DNA of 64,000 nt from Candidatus Aegiribacteria sp. MLS_C (GCA_002030045.1 LQBI01000004.1:23915-87914), one strand, 5' to 3'; numbered from the stretch's first letter, positions 45,143-55,827 are shown. The notes: a model not told the origin generated them from the letters alone. Numbers and translations are program-made.

Positions 45143-48100
45143 CTAGATAATGTTTGTAATCCCGAATACTGATGGGTATCGCTGTGCTATCCCCATCCAA
45201 CCATCCTTATACGCAAACCTAAGGATGGTGTATCCCATATTCTCAAGACAAGCCTGTTGTTCACCATCACGCTTCTCCCGCTCGGGGTACTCGTGGACAG
45301 GTCCATCAACGTAGATAACTGTGTACTTATCCTCGTACAGGAAATCAGGCCTCGTAGCACACTCTGCGATCAGTTTCTGTGCGTGCGTGGGTAGGCAGAG
45401 TCCATTATCACTGATAAACCTCAACCACTCCCTCTCGAGGTCTGAACCAGCCAGATGGAGCAGGCGGTCCAGATGGTCCTCTCCCCTACCATTTGTCTCA
45501 ATTGGTACGAGACTGGCATCTCTCAGTTTTAGAAGAAGATCACGTACTAGGAACCGATCAAGGTGTTGGTGGTACCTCTGATTACCATAACTGAGAAGGC
45601 AGTCATAGCAGGCCTTACCGCAGTCTTCATCCGCATGAGGGCTGTGCTTTAGGTCCACTCCTGTATCGGGATCGAAGTGACATATCTCAAGAGCCTTCAT
45701 CAATACATCTCTGTACGCAGTTCGATCTTCAAACAACCTGCTGAGTACTCCAGCTCCTCCTTCAGCTGATTCGTAGAAAAGAATCTGGCTGGGGGAGTCA
45801 CCAGTCGGGAGTGTATCCGCAGCTAACTCACTATCCTCAATCTGGAAGGTGAACTGGATGGCATTCTTCAGAGCAGTCTGGAGTGACAACATTGTTTCGA
45901 GTTCAAGTTCTGTAGACGGCTTGAACAAGATGCAGTTCTTGTTGTCTTCAACGTATGGCAAAACTCTCTGTGTGTTGTTACTCAGTGGATCATCCTGATC
46001 ATCCACTATCGCTTCGTTTCTCTGCCATTTACCTTGATCGATATCCAGCACGAAACCTAGTTGCCCTTGATCCCGTCTGCGTTTCCAACCGAGGTTGAGT
46101 CGCCAGATACGGGCTGCCTGTCCGAAGGTGAGGGTGGCAAGGTCATTGCCCTCGTGCTCTATTCGTGCTTGCCTGTATGAGGGTCTGCCGTCTCGTACCT
46201 CAAATCTATACGCAGAGGCCAGATCATACCCGTACCGTACTCTTTCCTCTTCGTCAGCGCTAATACGCTCCCTGCGCCGTGTGGAGACGTTCTGAAGGCG
46301 TAGTAGTCTCTCAAAGGGTCTACCAAGCTCCGCTCCACAGGCTTCACACAGATCGGGCCCTGCTTCGTCGGCGAGTTCGTGGAAGTAGCCGCAGTTGGAA
46401 CAGACCTTGGCGGAGCCTACAGCGATCTTCTCACCCTCCACCATGAAGATGACACGGTCGACTTCGTACTTAGCTCCCTCGTGGTAGAGTATTGCTCTGG
46501 GGCCGAACTCCGAAATCGCGAGGAACCTCGGTCTGGATATGTATTCGTCCTGATCCTTTCTCCTTCGGCGTCCCGGTATGTAGGCGGAGAGAGGGAGTCG
46601 GGGGAAGTTGTAACCCGGCAGGAAACCTTCGCTGGCGAAGTAACGATAGCTGTAGAAGTCGCTCTGACCTCGGGCAGAGTCGTTGAGTAGAAGCTCCAGT
46701 TGCCTGTACGCCTGTCCGTGGAGTCGTTTGGCCCGTTCCTTATCCTTAGTAGAACGTGAAGCGTTCTTCATGATCTTGTTCTGAAGGTCGAGTTGGCTCC
46801 TTGCCGATTTGAAAAGATGCTTCCAGCGGGATGTTGCGGATACGAAAGCATCGAGGGAGTGAAGAAGCTCCTTACGGGTCCAGCCATCCGAATACCAGTA
46901 TGTGTTATGGAGATCGGGCTGTATGTCCGACAGGATGCTTGTTGATCGTTTCATTGCCCGGTCTACTGCTCTTGGGTTCTCCAGTGAGTCACGAACGCTG
47001 CCGAGGAGATCGAGGGATGGATCATCACCTTCGACATCAAGTACTTCTTTCAGGGAGCTTCCAAGCCTCTGCCCTGTCTCCTTGAGCCAGATGGAGTGAA
47101 GGTGGCTTCGAATGAGCTCCTCATTACAGAGATCTACCTGAGGTGGGAATACAGCACCGGAAACCATCAATTCAGGGCGTCTGAAGAAGTATTGATCATG
47201 AGGGCTGCCCTTACCGCAGTAGGCGAAGACGAGTGCAGGCTGGCCGCTCCTGCCGGCTCTACCGCTGCGCTGAGCGTAGTTCGCGGGGCTGGGTGGGACG
47301 TTACGGAGACTGACGACGTTGAGTTCGGCTATATCTACTCCGAGCTCCATCGTTGGGGAGCAGAACATAACGGGGAGGTCTGCTGATCTGAATTCAATCT
47401 CTCGCCGTTCGCGCTCATCACTTGATACCTGCGCGGTGTGTTCCTTGGCGCGGAGGGTGAGGACGCGCTTGGCGATCTCGGAGTAGAAGTATCGGAAGAA
47501 GTCATTCGGGGCAGATTGATCTTCGGATGTCTCGGGGACACGGATGGGGTCCCTGAAACCACTCTTTCCGTCTCCTGCTTTCCAGAGGATTGCGCTGGCC
47601 TTGACTTGGTAGCCGGGTACATCTGAACCGCGTGGGGGTTCGGAGAACCTGCCAACGAGACCACCCCTCCTGAGCACCTTAAGAAGGTCTCGGATGATGA
47701 TGTCCGTGTCGTCGAGTGAGAGCTTGTGGTTGTAGTCCGGGAATGTGCTGTGCAATCTAAGGTGCCTGCCGAAGGCGCTACGAGATGACAGAAATACATT
47801 CGCACTGTAGTCCTCGCGTCTGGATCGCGGACGCGGGAAGAGGATGGCCGCGAAGGTGAGGGTATCTTCATCATCAAGAGCCCAAGGAGGTCGTAGGTGC
47901 TGACCGCTTCTCTGTCGAATCGTGTCCTGCTGTCCTTTATCCAGATATCGGACGTTGATGCAGAGTTCACGACGCATGTAATCCAGAAGGGTCTTCGCAA
48001 CGTACTCGCGTGTATCAGGTTTGGCTTCGGATAGAGTTGTATGGCAGGAATCCCACAGCTCTTGGTCTTCACATACGTCTTTTAGGTAGGCATAGCCGAT

Positions 48101-50317
48101 CTCCAACAGACCGCACTGTTCAAGGTTGGGGACGTTTACCCTCCAGCCACGCTTGAGATCTCGGTAGATGTAGTAACCAAGGACTGCCTTGAAGGCTGAC
48201 TCAACATCCTGTCTGGCTTGATGCCTGACATCTGGATCGAGGGCGTAGGCTTCGAATGGTAAGTCCAGTGCATCGAATACCGACTCCGCCAGATGCTCGT
48301 AGTTCAAGCCTTGCTGTCCAGCTCGTTTGGCAGCCTCGTAGATGCCCGCTCTCAGGATACCCATCTCAACGAAGTCATTGAAATGCCCAGCTTGAAGCGA
48401 AGCGTCCTGCCTGTTATCTGTGAAGCTGAGGAGTTTTTTTGCAGGGTTAGGGAGTTGATCGTCATCCATCAGGGAGAGAACGGTGAAAATACTGAGAAGA
48501 GTTGTGGCGGTGCTGCGCCCCTCAGTACCCAGAGAAGCCAGCTTACTAAAGTCTGAGCGCTGTTGAGGTGCGTAGGCTACCCCGCAGTTCGGGCAGAACC
48601 TGAAGGGTGCGGGGATGAATGCAAACTGAGTTCCGTCATCTGACAAGTATCCCTGTTCATCGATTGTATAGAGCTTCGGCAGCCAGTGCCTTCTACTCCG
48701 TGGAATGCGTGCTACCCCGTCTTTTATCTCAACCCAGTCCTCCGGCAGGCGACTAATGACCTCATCTTCCGCCTCGGGCCAAGGCTTTTCATCACTCTGA
48801 TATAGGTATCCCGCGCTACGGTCCTCTTCACCGGTGATGCGATCGTAGATGTCTCGCTTCTCGAAACTAGCTTCTCCATCCTCGATGTGTCTCTTTGCAA
48901 CGCAGTAGTACTCCTGCCCACACTCCCGGCAAAAGACGAGTGGGAGGAGCACCTGATCAGGATCATCGGGGGCATAGAACTGGCCTGAAAGGGTGATCTT
49001 ACGATGCTGAGGGGGCTGTAGTGTGGCGAAGACCGTCTCGCTGGGACTGATGAACTGATGGACCCTGTAGGCGAATGGAGGATGCCCTGTGGCAGGATTG
49101 GGTGTGCAGTGTGATCCAGTTTCAAGTCCATCGATAATTGCCTCTGCACACACACCCGCATCAAGCCCGGTACAGGCTGATAGTACAGACGCTGCACCTT
49201 TCTCGCCGGTGATGGGTGTGGGTGTTGCACGTATAAGCCTGTTGTCATCTAGGCGGGTTACACCAAACTGTGTTTCAAGCCAGCTGGCTAGAGGATGGTT
49301 TCTGAGCTGCTCGAAGCTGTTTGGTAATCCAGAACCACCTTCGATCGTAGATCGGAGTTTCTGAACCTCATTTTGTGCCTTGAAATCGATCTCTGGGGTA
49401 ATCCTCTGAAGTGTCTCACCGATTACATGCTCTGCATGAACCTCTGAGCCGAAGAGGCGCGAGGCGACAGCAGCGACCTCCTCCTTCTGAGCTTGAAGAG
49501 TACCGGGCCCGGCGAGGGTTGCTGAGGTGCCGATCATCTGGACGTTCGGGGAACTGAAGTACTCCTTGGCTCGCCGTACTAGTAGTGCAACGTCAGCGCC
49601 CTGTCGGCCTCTGTAGGTATGGAGTTCATCCAGTACGAGGAACCTCAGATCGGATGCTGCACGTACGAGAGGTTCTTCTGCTGGTCTCGTGAGAATCAGT
49701 TCGAGCATGACATAGTTGGTGAGGAGTATGTCGGGGGGATCGGCGCAGATGGCTGCCTTCTCCTCCTCGGACTCCTGCCCCGTGTATCTGGCGAAGGTCA
49801 CAGGACCTCTGTCGTCCGGGTAACCTTCGTTGATGAACTTCTGCAGTTCCTTCTCTTGGCTGTTTGCGAGAGCGTTGAGGGGATATACGATTACGGCGCT
49901 GATTGATCGTTTACGGCTCTCTGAGCGGAGGACGTGATCTACGATGGGGATGATGTAGGCGAGGCTCTTTCCCGATCCTGTTCCAGTGGTCAGGACATAG
50001 TTAGCACTTTCACGAGCTGCTCTAATGGCGTCGACTTGGTGCTGATACAGCCTTAGCGGCGTTGGCATCGTGTCCTTGTCGAAGGCAAAGATGTTCTGAC
50101 ACTCAGGATGAAGTAAGTCCTCCTTAACCAGCTCCTCAATGCTGCCACCACTCTCGAACATCGGGTTGATTTGCACCAACGGATCGGGCCAGAGGAGACC
50201 CTCTGAGATGGTCTGTTCGACCTTATCTGATATTCGTTGATCTCGGATGCGGATAAAGCTTCTGATGTATCGTGCGTATTCACTGACTAGTCTCTCTCGA
50301 AGCCCAAACGCATCCAT
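45143..50317 (-). CDS. DEAD-box helicase-DUF1998 protein with C-terminal nuclease-like domain (DrmAB/DruE-like)
   Basis: I start at the ATG at 50317, which follows AGGAGG by 5 nt (1,724 aa); an in-frame TTG at 50338 is unlikely. Helicase motifs are VLTTGTGSGKSLAYIIP (~110), FLVLDELHTYRGRQGADVA (~230), GTSATLAG, VMFCSPTMELGVDI and YAQRSGRAGRSGQP (~1,080). Zinc motifs include FCRECGQEY, FCPNCGVAY and CSNCGYF...CEACG. The DUF1998 end is CGKACYDCLLSYGNQRYHQH (~1,565). The last ~100 residues (RPDFLYEDKYTVIYVDGPVH; GYTILRF) look like a Vsr/DUF559-type nuclease fold. It could be a fused DrmA-DrmB or a Druantia DruE relative. Confidence 0.8.
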   Translation of the reverse strand: MDAFGLRERLVSEYARYIRSFIRIRDQRISDKVEQTISEGLLWPDPLVQINPMFESGGSIEELVKEDLLHPECQNIFAFDKDTMPTPLRLYQHQVDAIRAARESANYVLTTGTGSGKSLAYIIPIVDHVLRSESRKRSISAVIVYPLNALANSQEKELQKFINEGYPDDRGPVTFARYTGQESEEEKAAICADPPDILLTNYVMLELILTRPAEEPLVRAASDLRFLVLDELHTYRGRQGADVALLVRRAKEYFSSPNVQMIGTSATLAGPGTLQAQKEEVAAVASRLFGSEVHAEHVIGETLQRITPEIDFKAQNEVQKLRSTIEGGSGLPNSFEQLRNHPLASWLETQFGVTRLDDNRLIRATPTPITGEKGAASVLSACTGLDAGVCAEAIIDGLETGSHCTPNPATGHPPFAYRVHQFISPSETVFATLQPPQHRKITLSGQFYAPDDPDQVLLPLVFCRECGQEYYCVAKRHIEDGEASFEKRDIYDRITGEEDRSAGYLYQSDEKPWPEAEDEVISRLPEDWVEIKDGVARIPRSRRHWLPKLYTIDEQGYLSDDGTQFAFIPAPFRFCPNCGVAYAPQQRSDFSKLASLGTEGRSTATTLLSIFTVLSLMDDDQLPNPAKKLLSFTDNRQDASLQAGHFNDFVEMGILRAGIYEAAKRAGQQGLNYEHLAESVFDALDLPFEAYALDPDVRHQARQDVESAFKAVLGYYIYRDLKRGWRVNVPNLEQCGLLEIGYAYLKDVCEDQELWDSCHTTLSEAKPDTREYVAKTLLDYMRRELCINVRYLDKGQQDTIRQRSGQHLRPPWALDDEDTLTFAAILFPRPRSRREDYSANVFLSSRSAFGRHLRLHSTFPDYNHKLSLDDTDIIIRDLLKVLRRGGLVGRFSEPPRGSDVPGYQVKASAILWKAGDGKSGFRDPIRVPETSEDQSAPNDFFRYFYSEIAKRVLTLRAKEHTAQVSSDERERREIEFRSADLPVMFCSPTMELGVDIAELNVVSLRNVPPSPANYAQRSGRAGRSGQPALVFAYCGKGSPHDQYFFRRPELMVSGAVFPPQVDLCNEELIRSHLHSIWLKETGQRLGSSLKEVLDVEGDDPSLDLLGSVRDSLENPRAVDRAMKRSTSILSDIQPDLHNTYWYSDGWTRKELLHSLDAFVSATSRWKHLFKSARSQLDLQNKIMKNASRSTKDKERAKRLHGQAYRQLELLLNDSARGQSDFYSYRYFASEGFLPGYNFPRLPLSAYIPGRRRRKDQDEYISRPRFLAISEFGPRAILYHEGAKYEVDRVIFMVEGEKIAVGSAKVCSNCGYFHELADEAGPDLCEACGAELGRPFERLLRLQNVSTRRRERISADEEERVRYGYDLASAYRFEVRDGRPSYRQARIEHEGNDLATLTFGQAARIWRLNLGWKRRRDQGQLGFVLDIDQGKWQRNEAIVDDQDDPLSNNTQRVLPYVEDNKNCILFKPSTELELETMLSLQTALKNAIQFTFQIEDSELAADTLPTGDSPSQILFYESAEGGAGVLSRLFEDRTAYRDVLMKALEICHFDPDTGVDLKHSPHADEDCGKACYDCLLSYGNQRYHQHLDRFLVRDLLLKLRDASLVPIETNGRGEDHLDRLLHLAGSDLEREWLRFISDNGLCLPTHAQKLIAECATRPDFLYEDKYTVIYVDGPVHEYPEREKRDGEQQACLENMGYTILRFAYKDGWMGIAQRYPSVFGITNII

Positions 50318-50935
50318 CCCTACCTCCTGCACAAGCAATAGAAATCGAATTTAAAATATAGCCATGCAATGCAGTTGAGGATAGGGTGCATGGTTAGAAA
50401 CAGATCGAATCTAGCAGAGTCTTAACTGAAGGTTATCTCGTAAACATTTATGCTGGGAAGTTAGGCTACTTATCGAAGATGGTAGTTAAGCGCGAATGCT
50501 CTTCAATGTATTCAGTAGAAGTAGCATGCATTGTCGTATATATATAACAATGAACGGCATAGCCTAACTTAGTTGTTGCAGCTTAGGAGGTTAACTGAAC
50601 TTTCAGAGCTAAAAACAGGGTTTTCTGATTATAGGATATATCGTTACTAGTGAAAGAGCGAGAGAATCGTTCATCAGTATAGGAACACTGCATTGGTTCG
50701 TGCAAGTGAAGTGCCAAGATACTCGCATTTGATGAAGCTGGAGAGGAAGAGAAAAGGTTGGATTCTTATTCTTGTATATTGAAGTGGTCAGGTATTCGTC
50801 TGTTTTGTACTTCTGATGAAGTGTTATGTAATGGCACTGATCTCGAGCAAGACGTATATTTAATAATTGACTTATTGAAGTCTTCACAGATTCCTTTTTA
50901 GTTAATACAGTAACCTGAAAGGAAGCCTGGGTTTT
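50318..50935. other. AT-rich divergent intergenic region
   Basis: This 618-nt gap separates the defence locus from the UvrA-like gene. No convincing ORF is seen; one minus-strand frame overlapping the UvrA start (50609-50965) lacks a start signal and protein-like composition. It must hold promoters for both sides. Confidence 0.5.
50883..50911 (+). promoter_or_regulatory. Putative promoter of the UvrA-like operon
   Basis: TTCACA (50883-50888) and TACAGT (50906-50911) are spaced by 17 nt and lie 25 nt before the ATG at 50936. The match is 5/6 and 4/6 to the sigma70 consensus. GAAAGGAA just downstream would be the ribosome-binding site. Confidence 0.35.
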
Positions 50936-53900
50936 ATGGAATTCAGTTCTTGCTTCGATATCCACAACGCTAATGCAAACAACCTATGTGGTTTCAATGT
51001 TTCTATTCCAAAGGGACAGTGGATAGCAGTTACTGGACCATCTGGTTCAGGAAAGTCAAGTCTTGTCTTTGACATCATTTATAGAAGTGGAAGTAGAAAT
51101 GCTTTAGATAGACTTACCGCAAGCCGTAAAAGATACCTTGTAGAACCTACTCCACCTGGAGCCGATTCTGTTGACAACCTCGGTGTTGCTTTTGCTATGC
51201 GTCAAAGTTTATCTCGCCCCAATATTAGATCCACACTCGCCACAATGACACGTATTCAGTCAGAACTACGATCAGCTTATCTACTCAGCAGTCAGCCGAC
51301 ATGTCCTGAGACAGGAAAGAAGCTTGTACGTTTTTCAGATAATCCCAGAGTTGAGGCATTCACACTTCTAGGCTCGAGATGGCCAAGGAGCGAAATCCTT
51401 GTCATTGGAATGATGAATAGAGATGATGAACAGCTGAAAAGGCTTGTTCGGCTTGGTTTTTCGTCATTAGATGATCTTGAAAGAAACATGCAAAAAACTC
51501 TTGCTAGGGCTAGCATAGATAATAGCAAATACACGTGCTTAAGAATAGCTTCAAGTGACATCACATTATCAAAGAAGTTGGTATCCTATTTTGATGTAAT
51601 TGGTGAATGGCCCCTTCTTATTGCTAGCCATCAAGATGATATTCAATCCATCCAAGAGGTCTTGGATTTATCTTCTTGTCTTATTTCACCCTCGTCATTG
51701 GTTTTATATCCGTCTCCCTCCATGAGTCTATTCAGCTACAATGTTCCACCCGAGAGAGGGGGTGGAATGTGCCCAGAATGCCGTGGAACTGGACTAGACG
51801 CTACTTATAGATCAGGCGGCAGTAATGAGTTATCCAATAAACACAGCAAGAAACTATCAATAGCAGATGAGGACGTAAACGAGTTAGAAGATATAGGGGA
51901 AGATAACCAAAGTAGTATTTCTAGTTCTGAGGATGATTTAGTCTGTAATAAATGTATGGGGAAACGTTATTCCATGAATCTTGCTGCTTATCAAATTGAG
52001 GGACTTAGCATTACCGAATTACTTTCACTATCTCCTGTTGAACTACTTCGTCAAAGCTGGCTTGAAGGGGATGACAAGGAGGATGTGTATCAATTCGAGT
52101 ATGTATTCAATTTAGTGAGTGCATTAGTACAATTGGGGCTTGGCCATATACCACTTGGTAGATCATTTGCTTCCCTAAGCTTAGGTGAGAGACAGCGTGC
52201 ACGGTTAGCAGTACAGGTAGCTTCCGGACTACATGGAGCAACTTATGTGCTTGATGAGCCTTCCCAAGGACTTCATAAAGCTGATCTTAATTACATCACA
52301 AGTGCAATTGAAAGTCTTGTCAGCCGTGACAGTACCGTAATAACAGTGGATCATAATGCTGAACTACAAGAAAAGGCACAGTACACAATCAGTCTTGGGC
52401 CAGGCTCCGGTCCTGAGGGGGGACAGCTACTTTCTCAAGGGGTCGATAATACTTCTAAGACTTGGCCTTCAATCCAACGGTCAGTTAGAATCAAACAACC
52501 TTCGTGGTGGATACATATTAATGGTCTTTCCAGAAATAATATCGAGTCACTAAATCTTGATATTCCTTGCTCTCAACTTGTTGGTGTTTGTGGTGTTTCA
52601 GGAAGTGGTAAAACTTCTCTGATTGAAGGTTTAGATATATTACTCCAAGATTCGCATACATCTATTACCAACGAGATTCATGGTAGCGTTGTTACTGATC
52701 GTCAAATTGACCGAGCAGTTCTTCTTGGTCAGATGCCCCCACCCGCAAACCCATTGTCAATCCCTGCAACTGTCTTGGGAATACACGACTTCTTTCGAAA
52801 GGAATTTGCCAGAACAGATGTAAGTCGTTCTATTGGATTACGTCCCATTGATTTTTCACTTACTAGCAAGAGCAGACTTGCTTGTGGCAATTGCTCAGGT
52901 ATTGGTTATATCACTGAAAAATCTAAGACTTACGGTATGTGTCGAAGAATCTGCGAAGTCTGTGGTGGAAAAAGGTTTCTTCCAATGGCAAGCCTTTCAC
53001 AACTACAAGGAAGAAGCATTATTGAAATTCTAGAATTAAGTCTCAAAGATATACATGCTATATACTTGCATATACTACCGAAAAAATATCTTCAAGCACT
53101 TCAGTGGTGTGAGGATTTACTGCTTGGCCATCTGCTATATGGTCAACCCTTTTCAACACTCTCTGGTGGAGAGGTCCAAAGGCTCCGTTTCGCTCAGACT
53201 CTATCTAAGTCACCCACGAAAAAGGACATTTTCCTTCTTGATGAGCCAAGCAGAGGATTACACTCACGTGAGTTAAATCAACTTGGTAAAGTCTTACGTG
53301 GACTTGCTGATGGCGGAACTTCGGTAATCGACGTTGAACATGATATCGAAACACTGAGGATATGTGATCAACTAATTGAACTTGGTCCCGGTGCTGGTGT
53401 GGATGGTGGTCATGTTATTGCTTCAGGACCTCCAGCAGCAATCGCATCACTTAATACTCCGACGGGTAAGGCTCTTCGTGGAGAAATTGCCCTAAACAAT
53501 ATTCCACCAGCTATGCAAACAAAGAATGATCTCACGATAGCCGCGCCTTCCGGAGATAAAATACCACTTTCTCACGGACAAACGTTAGTATTAACTGGGC
53601 CATCGGGTTCAGGCAAAACACAAATCGCCGTCGGTGGAATATATTCACTCTGCGAGAGTGCACTGTATGCAGGCCTTGGAGGTAGAGATAAAAGCAAGAA
53701 CGAAGATGAAGAAACTAACATCCATTCGGCAGTATTGAATCCAAGACCTGCTTTCTTACTTTCCATCGACAGATCAACTTTCATGAATCTAGAAACTGTT
53801 GGCTCTGTTCTAGAGGCTACACAACTACTAGCTAGAGTATTCATTTCCTCCGATCAAAGATACTGTCCTCGTTGTGGCTGCAGATTGAACTATCACAGTT

Positions 53901-55765
53901 CATCATCAATAAATACAAATGAGTTACCTGCTTGGTATCAAGATGATGAATGTGCTTTCAAACCAAAGAGTAAAAAAGGTACCACTCAATTGACTTCTGT
54001 TTTTGCAGATGCTCTGGGTGTAGGTACTATTGCGTATAATAACAAATCACTTCCTATTAAGGCTTTGAACGATTGCCACTCTGCAAGTGTAACCAAAGGT
54101 CCATTTATCATTGCATCGACTCTTGAGATAGCGCAAGCGATAGGTGGAGGAACAGCTGTTATCTTAGATAAAGATACACTTTCTCCTTTACGCTGGATTG
54201 GATCACTTGTTTGTCTTGAATGTGGATGGAAAGGAAAGAATCTCCTTACAGAAGCATTCTTTGACAGACAACACCCTTTGGGCGGTTGCCATGGATGTAA
54301 TGGTACGGGACATCTTTCTGTCTTTGACCGTGCGCTGCTGTTTGAAGGGAATGGTCTAGTTAGACCCTTGAAAAGAATCCTTTATGGTAAGAGAGTGAAA
54401 CAACTTGCAGATGCGTTTGCTTCACAGTATGAATTACCATTCCCTCAGGATGAGTTATCCAAGCAAAGCGATGAAGTCCTATTTCCTCTACTTTATGGAT
54501 ATCCTTACCATCCAATAAGGATACGTGGAAAGGACTTCCAGTGGAATGGAATATATCAGTATGCGTTAGCTTACTTGAAGTATGGAAGAGACGATAACTT
54601 TGCCAAGTCTGTTCTTGAGACAAAGAGAGAAATCCCTTGCGTACATTGTTTGGGCACAGGCTACTCTGATCAGGCAAGAACATCGAGATTAGCAGGTATG
54701 TCGATTAATGAGGCAATGGAAATACCTCTTGCAGTACTTGATAATAAGTTAATTGATAGTGATGTGAATACCAAAGCATATGGTAAACTGATACATATTG
54801 TTCATCATGCAGCTAGTCTTGGACTAGGTGATATTTCACTAGGTCAACACATCTCCGATCTAAATCCAACAAAACAAAGACTTCTTGCTTTATTAGTCGC
54901 TGATAGGACTATTGCTTCTGGTGATTTACTGATTTGGGAGCAACCCGGATGGGAATTTTCGGCAAAAGAGTGGCTGCCTATTCATAACTTATTAAGCTCT
55001 ATGAAATCTCGGGACATCTCAACAATCATAACTGACAGTAGATCCCGAGTGAAACCACAGGACTCAAAGATACTAGAGTGTTCTACTGGTAAACACTTTC
55101 ATGAGTTTGTACCAGATCATCAGGTACCTAGGGATTGTTATAATAATAGTCCATTAAATAGCGATTATAACAAAACGAATGAAGACTATGAAACGACACA
55201 TAGTGAATGTGAATCCGTCTTGTGGATAGAGCGCGATGAGTCTTCCTTCAGTTATGTTGATGATTTTTTGAATATAATCCAAAATGATGGTACTCAGACC
55301 ATAACAATAGGTATAGAGTCACCTTCATGGTCATCTAGAACAACATTACAAAGCTTGCTCAGTATTCTACCCAGAAGTTCAAAGTATCGCTCACTTCAAA
55401 GTACAAAACTACATGAAATACTGGGTATTAAGGGTCTCTCAAAGCAAGTGGTTTCAAAGACTGCATTCCTAGTGGAGTGCGGACTAGGGTATCTAAGACT
55501 CTCCGATACGGTATATAGTTTGCCATTAGGACAACGAATCATACTGAATTGCTTGAAACAAACTGGACTACTCGAGCAAACTCATCCTCGGCTGTTAGTC
55601 CACTTGGTAGAACCTTCGCCTTCTGGTCATAAGGCAGACTTAGAAATATGGGCGAAAATTGTAGAACGAGTTATAGCAGTTGGTTCTTCTGTATTATTGT
55701 CTTGTGATGAAAACTCTCGTCGGGTTATAGCTCCGAATGCAAAACTACTCAGGCAAGAGGTCTAA
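50936..55765 (+). CDS. Giant UvrA-like ABC ATPase, two UvrA units fused in one chain
   Basis: UvrA is normally ~940 aa with two ATPase halves; this protein is 1,609 aa with four. Half 1: Walker A GPSGSGKSS (~34), zinc module CPECRGTG...CNKCMGKRY (279 on), signature SLGERQRARL (~415), Walker B YVLDEPSQGLH (~437). Half 2: GVSGSGKTSL (~553), CGNCSGIGY...CEVCGGKRF (~649), LSGGEVQRLRF (~740), FLLDEPSRGLH (~764). Half 3: GPSGSGKTQI (~886), CPRCGC and CHGCNGTG zinc pairs, but the signature is only LNPTKQRLLA and Walker B is LLIWEQPGWEF. Half 4 has lost Walker A and keeps only LPLGQRIILN and HLVEPSPSGH. So one protomer looks active and the other decayed. UvrA-like proteins bind damaged or drug-bound DNA. 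It leads the plus-strand part of the RiPP-like cluster. Confidence 0.85.
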   Translation: MEFSSCFDIHNANANNLCGFNVSIPKGQWIAVTGPSGSGKSSLVFDIIYRSGSRNALDRLTASRKRYLVEPTPPGADSVDNLGVAFAMRQSLSRPNIRSTLATMTRIQSELRSAYLLSSQPTCPETGKKLVRFSDNPRVEAFTLLGSRWPRSEILVIGMMNRDDEQLKRLVRLGFSSLDDLERNMQKTLARASIDNSKYTCLRIASSDITLSKKLVSYFDVIGEWPLLIASHQDDIQSIQEVLDLSSCLISPSSLVLYPSPSMSLFSYNVPPERGGGMCPECRGTGLDATYRSGGSNELSNKHSKKLSIADEDVNELEDIGEDNQSSISSSEDDLVCNKCMGKRYSMNLAAYQIEGLSITELLSLSPVELLRQSWLEGDDKEDVYQFEYVFNLVSALVQLGLGHIPLGRSFASLSLGERQRARLAVQVASGLHGATYVLDEPSQGLHKADLNYITSAIESLVSRDSTVITVDHNAELQEKAQYTISLGPGSGPEGGQLLSQGVDNTSKTWPSIQRSVRIKQPSWWIHINGLSRNNIESLNLDIPCSQLVGVCGVSGSGKTSLIEGLDILLQDSHTSITNEIHGSVVTDRQIDRAVLLGQMPPPANPLSIPATVLGIHDFFRKEFARTDVSRSIGLRPIDFSLTSKSRLACGNCSGIGYITEKSKTYGMCRRICEVCGGKRFLPMASLSQLQGRSIIEILELSLKDIHAIYLHILPKKYLQALQWCEDLLLGHLLYGQPFSTLSGGEVQRLRFAQTLSKSPTKKDIFLLDEPSRGLHSRELNQLGKVLRGLADGGTSVIDVEHDIETLRICDQLIELGPGAGVDGGHVIASGPPAAIASLNTPTGKALRGEIALNNIPPAMQTKNDLTIAAPSGDKIPLSHGQTLVLTGPSGSGKTQIAVGGIYSLCESALYAGLGGRDKSKNEDEETNIHSAVLNPRPAFLLSIDRSTFMNLETVGSVLEATQLLARVFISSDQRYCPRCGCRLNYHSSSSINTNELPAWYQDDECAFKPKSKKGTTQLTSVFADALGVGTIAYNNKSLPIKALNDCHSASVTKGPFIIASTLEIAQAIGGGTAVILDKDTLSPLRWIGSLVCLECGWKGKNLLTEAFFDRQHPLGGCHGCNGTGHLSVFDRALLFEGNGLVRPLKRILYGKRVKQLADAFASQYELPFPQDELSKQSDEVLFPLLYGYPYHPIRIRGKDFQWNGIYQYALAYLKYGRDDNFAKSVLETKREIPCVHCLGTGYSDQARTSRLAGMSINEAMEIPLAVLDNKLIDSDVNTKAYGKLIHIVHHAASLGLGDISLGQHISDLNPTKQRLLALLVADRTIASGDLLIWEQPGWEFSAKEWLPIHNLLSSMKSRDISTIITDSRSRVKPQDSKILECSTGKHFHEFVPDHQVPRDCYNNSPLNSDYNKTNEDYETTHSECESVLWIERDESSFSYVDDFLNIIQNDGTQTITIGIESPSWSSRTTLQSLLSILPRSSKYRSLQSTKLHEILGIKGLSKQVVSKTAFLVECGLGYLRLSDTVYSLPLGQRIILNCLKQTGLLEQTHPRLLVHLVEPSPSGHKADLEIWAKIVERVIAVGSSVLLSCDENSRRVIAPNAKLLRQEV

Positions 55766-55827
55766 GTTGATCTATTGACTTCAGTACAGACAGAAGGAAC
55801 GCGAACATTCGTAATAGGATTGGATAA

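Noticed and set aside
50609-50965. Minus-strand frame of 118 codons across the start of the UvrA-like gene
   Set aside because: No start signal, overlaps the promoter and first codons of the UvrA-like gene, and composition is not protein-like.
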